Shown here in pieces: positions 6,913 through 8,182 of a DNA stretch of 8,182 bases. Below the pieces are notes generated by a model. That model worked only from the letters and a program-made list of their open reading frames with translations. It was not told where the DNA came from and made no database searches. A program made the translations under genes and the position numbers. How positions within the stretch are numbered: position 1 is the stretch's first letter; the number at the start of each line of letters is the position of its first letter. The DNA comes from an uncultured Porphyromonadaceae bacterium (lineage in GTDB: Bacteria > Bacteroidota > Bacteroidia > Bacteroidales > Muribaculaceae). Where the stretch lies: positions 1 to 8,182 of the forward strand of contig CAMWQY010000114.1 in NCBI GenBank assembly GCA_947176355.1. The letters are read 5' to 3'.

Positions 6913-6920
6913 TTTTTTCG
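6909..6920 (-). promoter_or_regulatory. ATGA stop/start overlap on an A7 run with slippery-type phasing
   Basis: The adaptor gene ends CG A AAA AAA TGA, and the next gene's ATG uses the last A of the run and the TG of the stop. The heptamer A AAA AAA is in the phase of an X XXY YYZ -1 slippery site, and slipping by -1 would continue straight into the next gene. Simple translational coupling by reinitiation is the more likely role. A second A7 run lies at 6925-6931. Confidence 0.6.
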
Positions 6921-8182
6921 GTTATTTTTTTCGGGCACAAGCGACCCGGCTTCATTCTTGGCGGGGAGTTCCCTTTTTTCGTTCAAATTCCTAAGCGTGT
7001 CGCTGATCGGCACGAGGCGGCCGTCTTTCTCCTCTGTCATCACGCCCTTGCCGGTGGTAAACCACAAGTAGTCCGGCTTGGTCTTGATTGTGTCGGAGTC
7101 ATTGTTAAGCCACCTATAGTTTTTGATCCTTACCGAAACGGGCATACCGCTTGCAAGCGACCACAGAGGGATGGTCTGGTCTTTATCGATGTCGAAGAGG
7201 GCAATCACAGCCGTATTCTTCTTCGAGAAATAACTGCGGAGGTTTTCGGGGATCAGCTCAGTCCTTGTGCCGAGCACATTGACGTGAGCCTTGAAGCTGA
7301 CCTCATCATTAACAACGATTTCAGCCTTTGAATTATTGTTGATTCTGGTCATTTTGTCAACCGGCACGTATGCAACGATCTTAAGGTTGTTTTCCTCCAG
7401 ATTGAGGTGCTGCTTGGTCATGATTTCCTCCTCCTTGAAGAATATCATTCGGAACGGGGCCTTCACATCAGTGATAAGGGAAGAATCGCTTGCAAGCCTG
7501 TAGGAAATGGCACGCCGCATCGAAGCGGAGCGGGCATCATCGTAGATCTGAGGGAGGAGCGAACCGTCGTGAGCAGCCCTTTGGCGTTGGAAAACCACCT
7601 TGGTCTCGTCGCGAGTCCGGCGGAGAGTCTCGAGTTCAGCCTGGAGAGCCTTCAGGCGAGCCTCAGCTTCCTTCAAGTCACGCTGGAGGTCGAGCTTATG
7701 TGAATTGCTGCTTAGCCCGAGAGCTATGTTGTGGTCTTCAGTCAGGATCTGCTTCTTCAACTCGGCGATCCTTACCTTGAGCACCTCAATCTGCTGGCGT
7801 GCAGTCTCATATTGCAGTTTATAATTTCGGCTTACAGCCACCATCGGGGGTTCCTCATCGGGATTGACATTGTCGATGAGAAGGTTGAGCATATAGTAAG
7901 AATATAGGGTATCGCCGGGGATCACAAGATCGCCCGTCTTGACGTATACGCTGTCGAGGTATATGTCGAAAGGAGTACGCACCTTGTTGGTGTCGACATG
8001 CACATATCCGTCAAGGACTGTATAATAGACATGGTGGGCGATATAAAGGGCAAGGGAGCCCAATATAATCATGAAAATCACCACCGACAGGATCTGTTGC
8101 CTGTTGATCTTGCGGCGTCGGCGTTTAAGTATTTCCTCTATGTTCTCACGCTCGTCGAGGGAGCGGTAAGTGAAGTTTTTCA
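6909..8182 (-). CDS. HlyD/Alg44-type periplasmic membrane-fusion (adaptor) protein, 5' end at window edge
   Basis: This single-pass inner-membrane adaptor is probably the periplasmic link between the synthase and an envelope exit. The reading frame is open to the window edge, and the last visible bases are TG of an xTG codon at 8183. If it is ATG, the protein has 424 residues starting MKNFTYRSLDERENIEE. That N-terminus is basic and cytoplasmic (RRRRK, 21-25) before a helix at about 31-50, which fits well. The internal GTG at 8084 lies inside the helix and is rejected as a start. Next come a lipoyl-like half (about 65-97: VRTPFDIYLDSVYVKTGD), an alpha-helical hairpin or coiled coil (about 120-205), the second half (about 238-262, VKAPF) and a beta-barrel region (about 265-355). 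The C-terminal tail is polar and lysine-rich. No PilZ domain is visible, unlike Alg44. The stop overlaps the next gene by 4 bp. Confidence 0.9.
   Translation of the reverse strand, partial: KNFTYRSLDERENIEEILKRRRRKINRQQILSVVIFMIILGSLALYIAHHVYYTVLDGYVHVDTNKVRTPFDIYLDSVYVKTGDLVIPGDTLYSYYMLNLLIDNVNPDEEPPMVAVSRNYKLQYETARQQIEVLKVRIAELKKQILTEDHNIALGLSSNSHKLDLQRDLKEAEARLKALQAELETLRRTRDETKVVFQRQRAAHDGSLLPQIYDDARSASMRRAISYRLASDSSLITDVKAPFRMIFFKEEEIMTKQHLNLEENNLKIVAYVPVDKMTRINNNSKAEIVVNDEVSFKAHVNVLGTRTELIPENLRSYFSKKNTAVIALFDIDKDQTIPLWSLASGMPVSVRIKNYRWLNNDSDTIKTKPDYLWFTTGKGVMTEEKDGRLVPISDTLRNLNEKRELPAKNEAGSLVPEKNNRKK

Noticed and set aside
6909..8084. Adaptor gene starting at the internal GTG at 8084
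   Set aside because: The GTG falls inside the transmembrane helix. The frame continues to the window edge with a sensible basic cytoplasmic N-terminus and a likely ATG cut by one base.

Overview
This window looks like a Bacteroidales gut bacterium, possibly Muribaculaceae-like. The reasons are roughly 50% GC genes, A-rich leaders without clear Shine-Dalgarno sequences, a histidine kinase with a periplasmic substrate-binding-protein-like sensor, and gaps filled with short tandem repeats. The genus is inference. All six genes are on the minus strand and read from right to left. They form one tight block, with gaps of -4, 59, 74, 30 and 84 bp. I see no Bacteroidetes promoter (TAnnTTTG) in any gap and no convincing terminator, so the transcript probably starts beyond position 8182.

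In order of transcription the genes are: (1) a single-pass, HlyD/Alg44-type periplasmic adaptor, 8182-6909, with its start codon cut by one base at the window edge; (2) a 474-residue cytoplasmic protein, 6912-5488, with a zinc-ribbon TackOD1-like core, a degenerate receiver-like N-terminus and a C-terminus resembling a dead GGDEF domain; (3) a membrane-embedded processive family 2 glycosyltransferase, 5428-4109; (4) a TviB/WbpA-type nucleotide-sugar 6-dehydrogenase, 4034-2775, likely supplying a UDP-uronic or UDP-N-acetylhexosaminuronic acid; (5) a sensor histidine kinase, 2744-861; (6) a response regulator, 776-96, whose N-terminus is a histidine-kinase dimerization domain with the phospho-accepting His replaced by Glu.

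The likely working unit is a synthase-dependent acidic exopolysaccharide system laid out like alginate or hyaluronan machines: precursor dehydrogenase, processive synthase and periplasmic adaptor. There is no PilZ domain and no intact GGDEF. The TackOD1-like protein sits where c-di-GMP control would be expected, and a two-component pair is attached to the end of the block. My main hypothesis is a polysaccharide synthase controlled by a zinc-ribbon/pseudo-receiver/pseudo-GGDEF protein and by a kinase whose partner carries a dead copy of the kinase dimerization domain.

A second, separate theme is the spacer DNA. Three gaps or flanks contain heptamer tandem repeats (TTGAGAA, GCATTAA, GCGTTGT). 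A fourth gap has a 15-bp direct repeat related to the first. Several sit just upstream of start codons.
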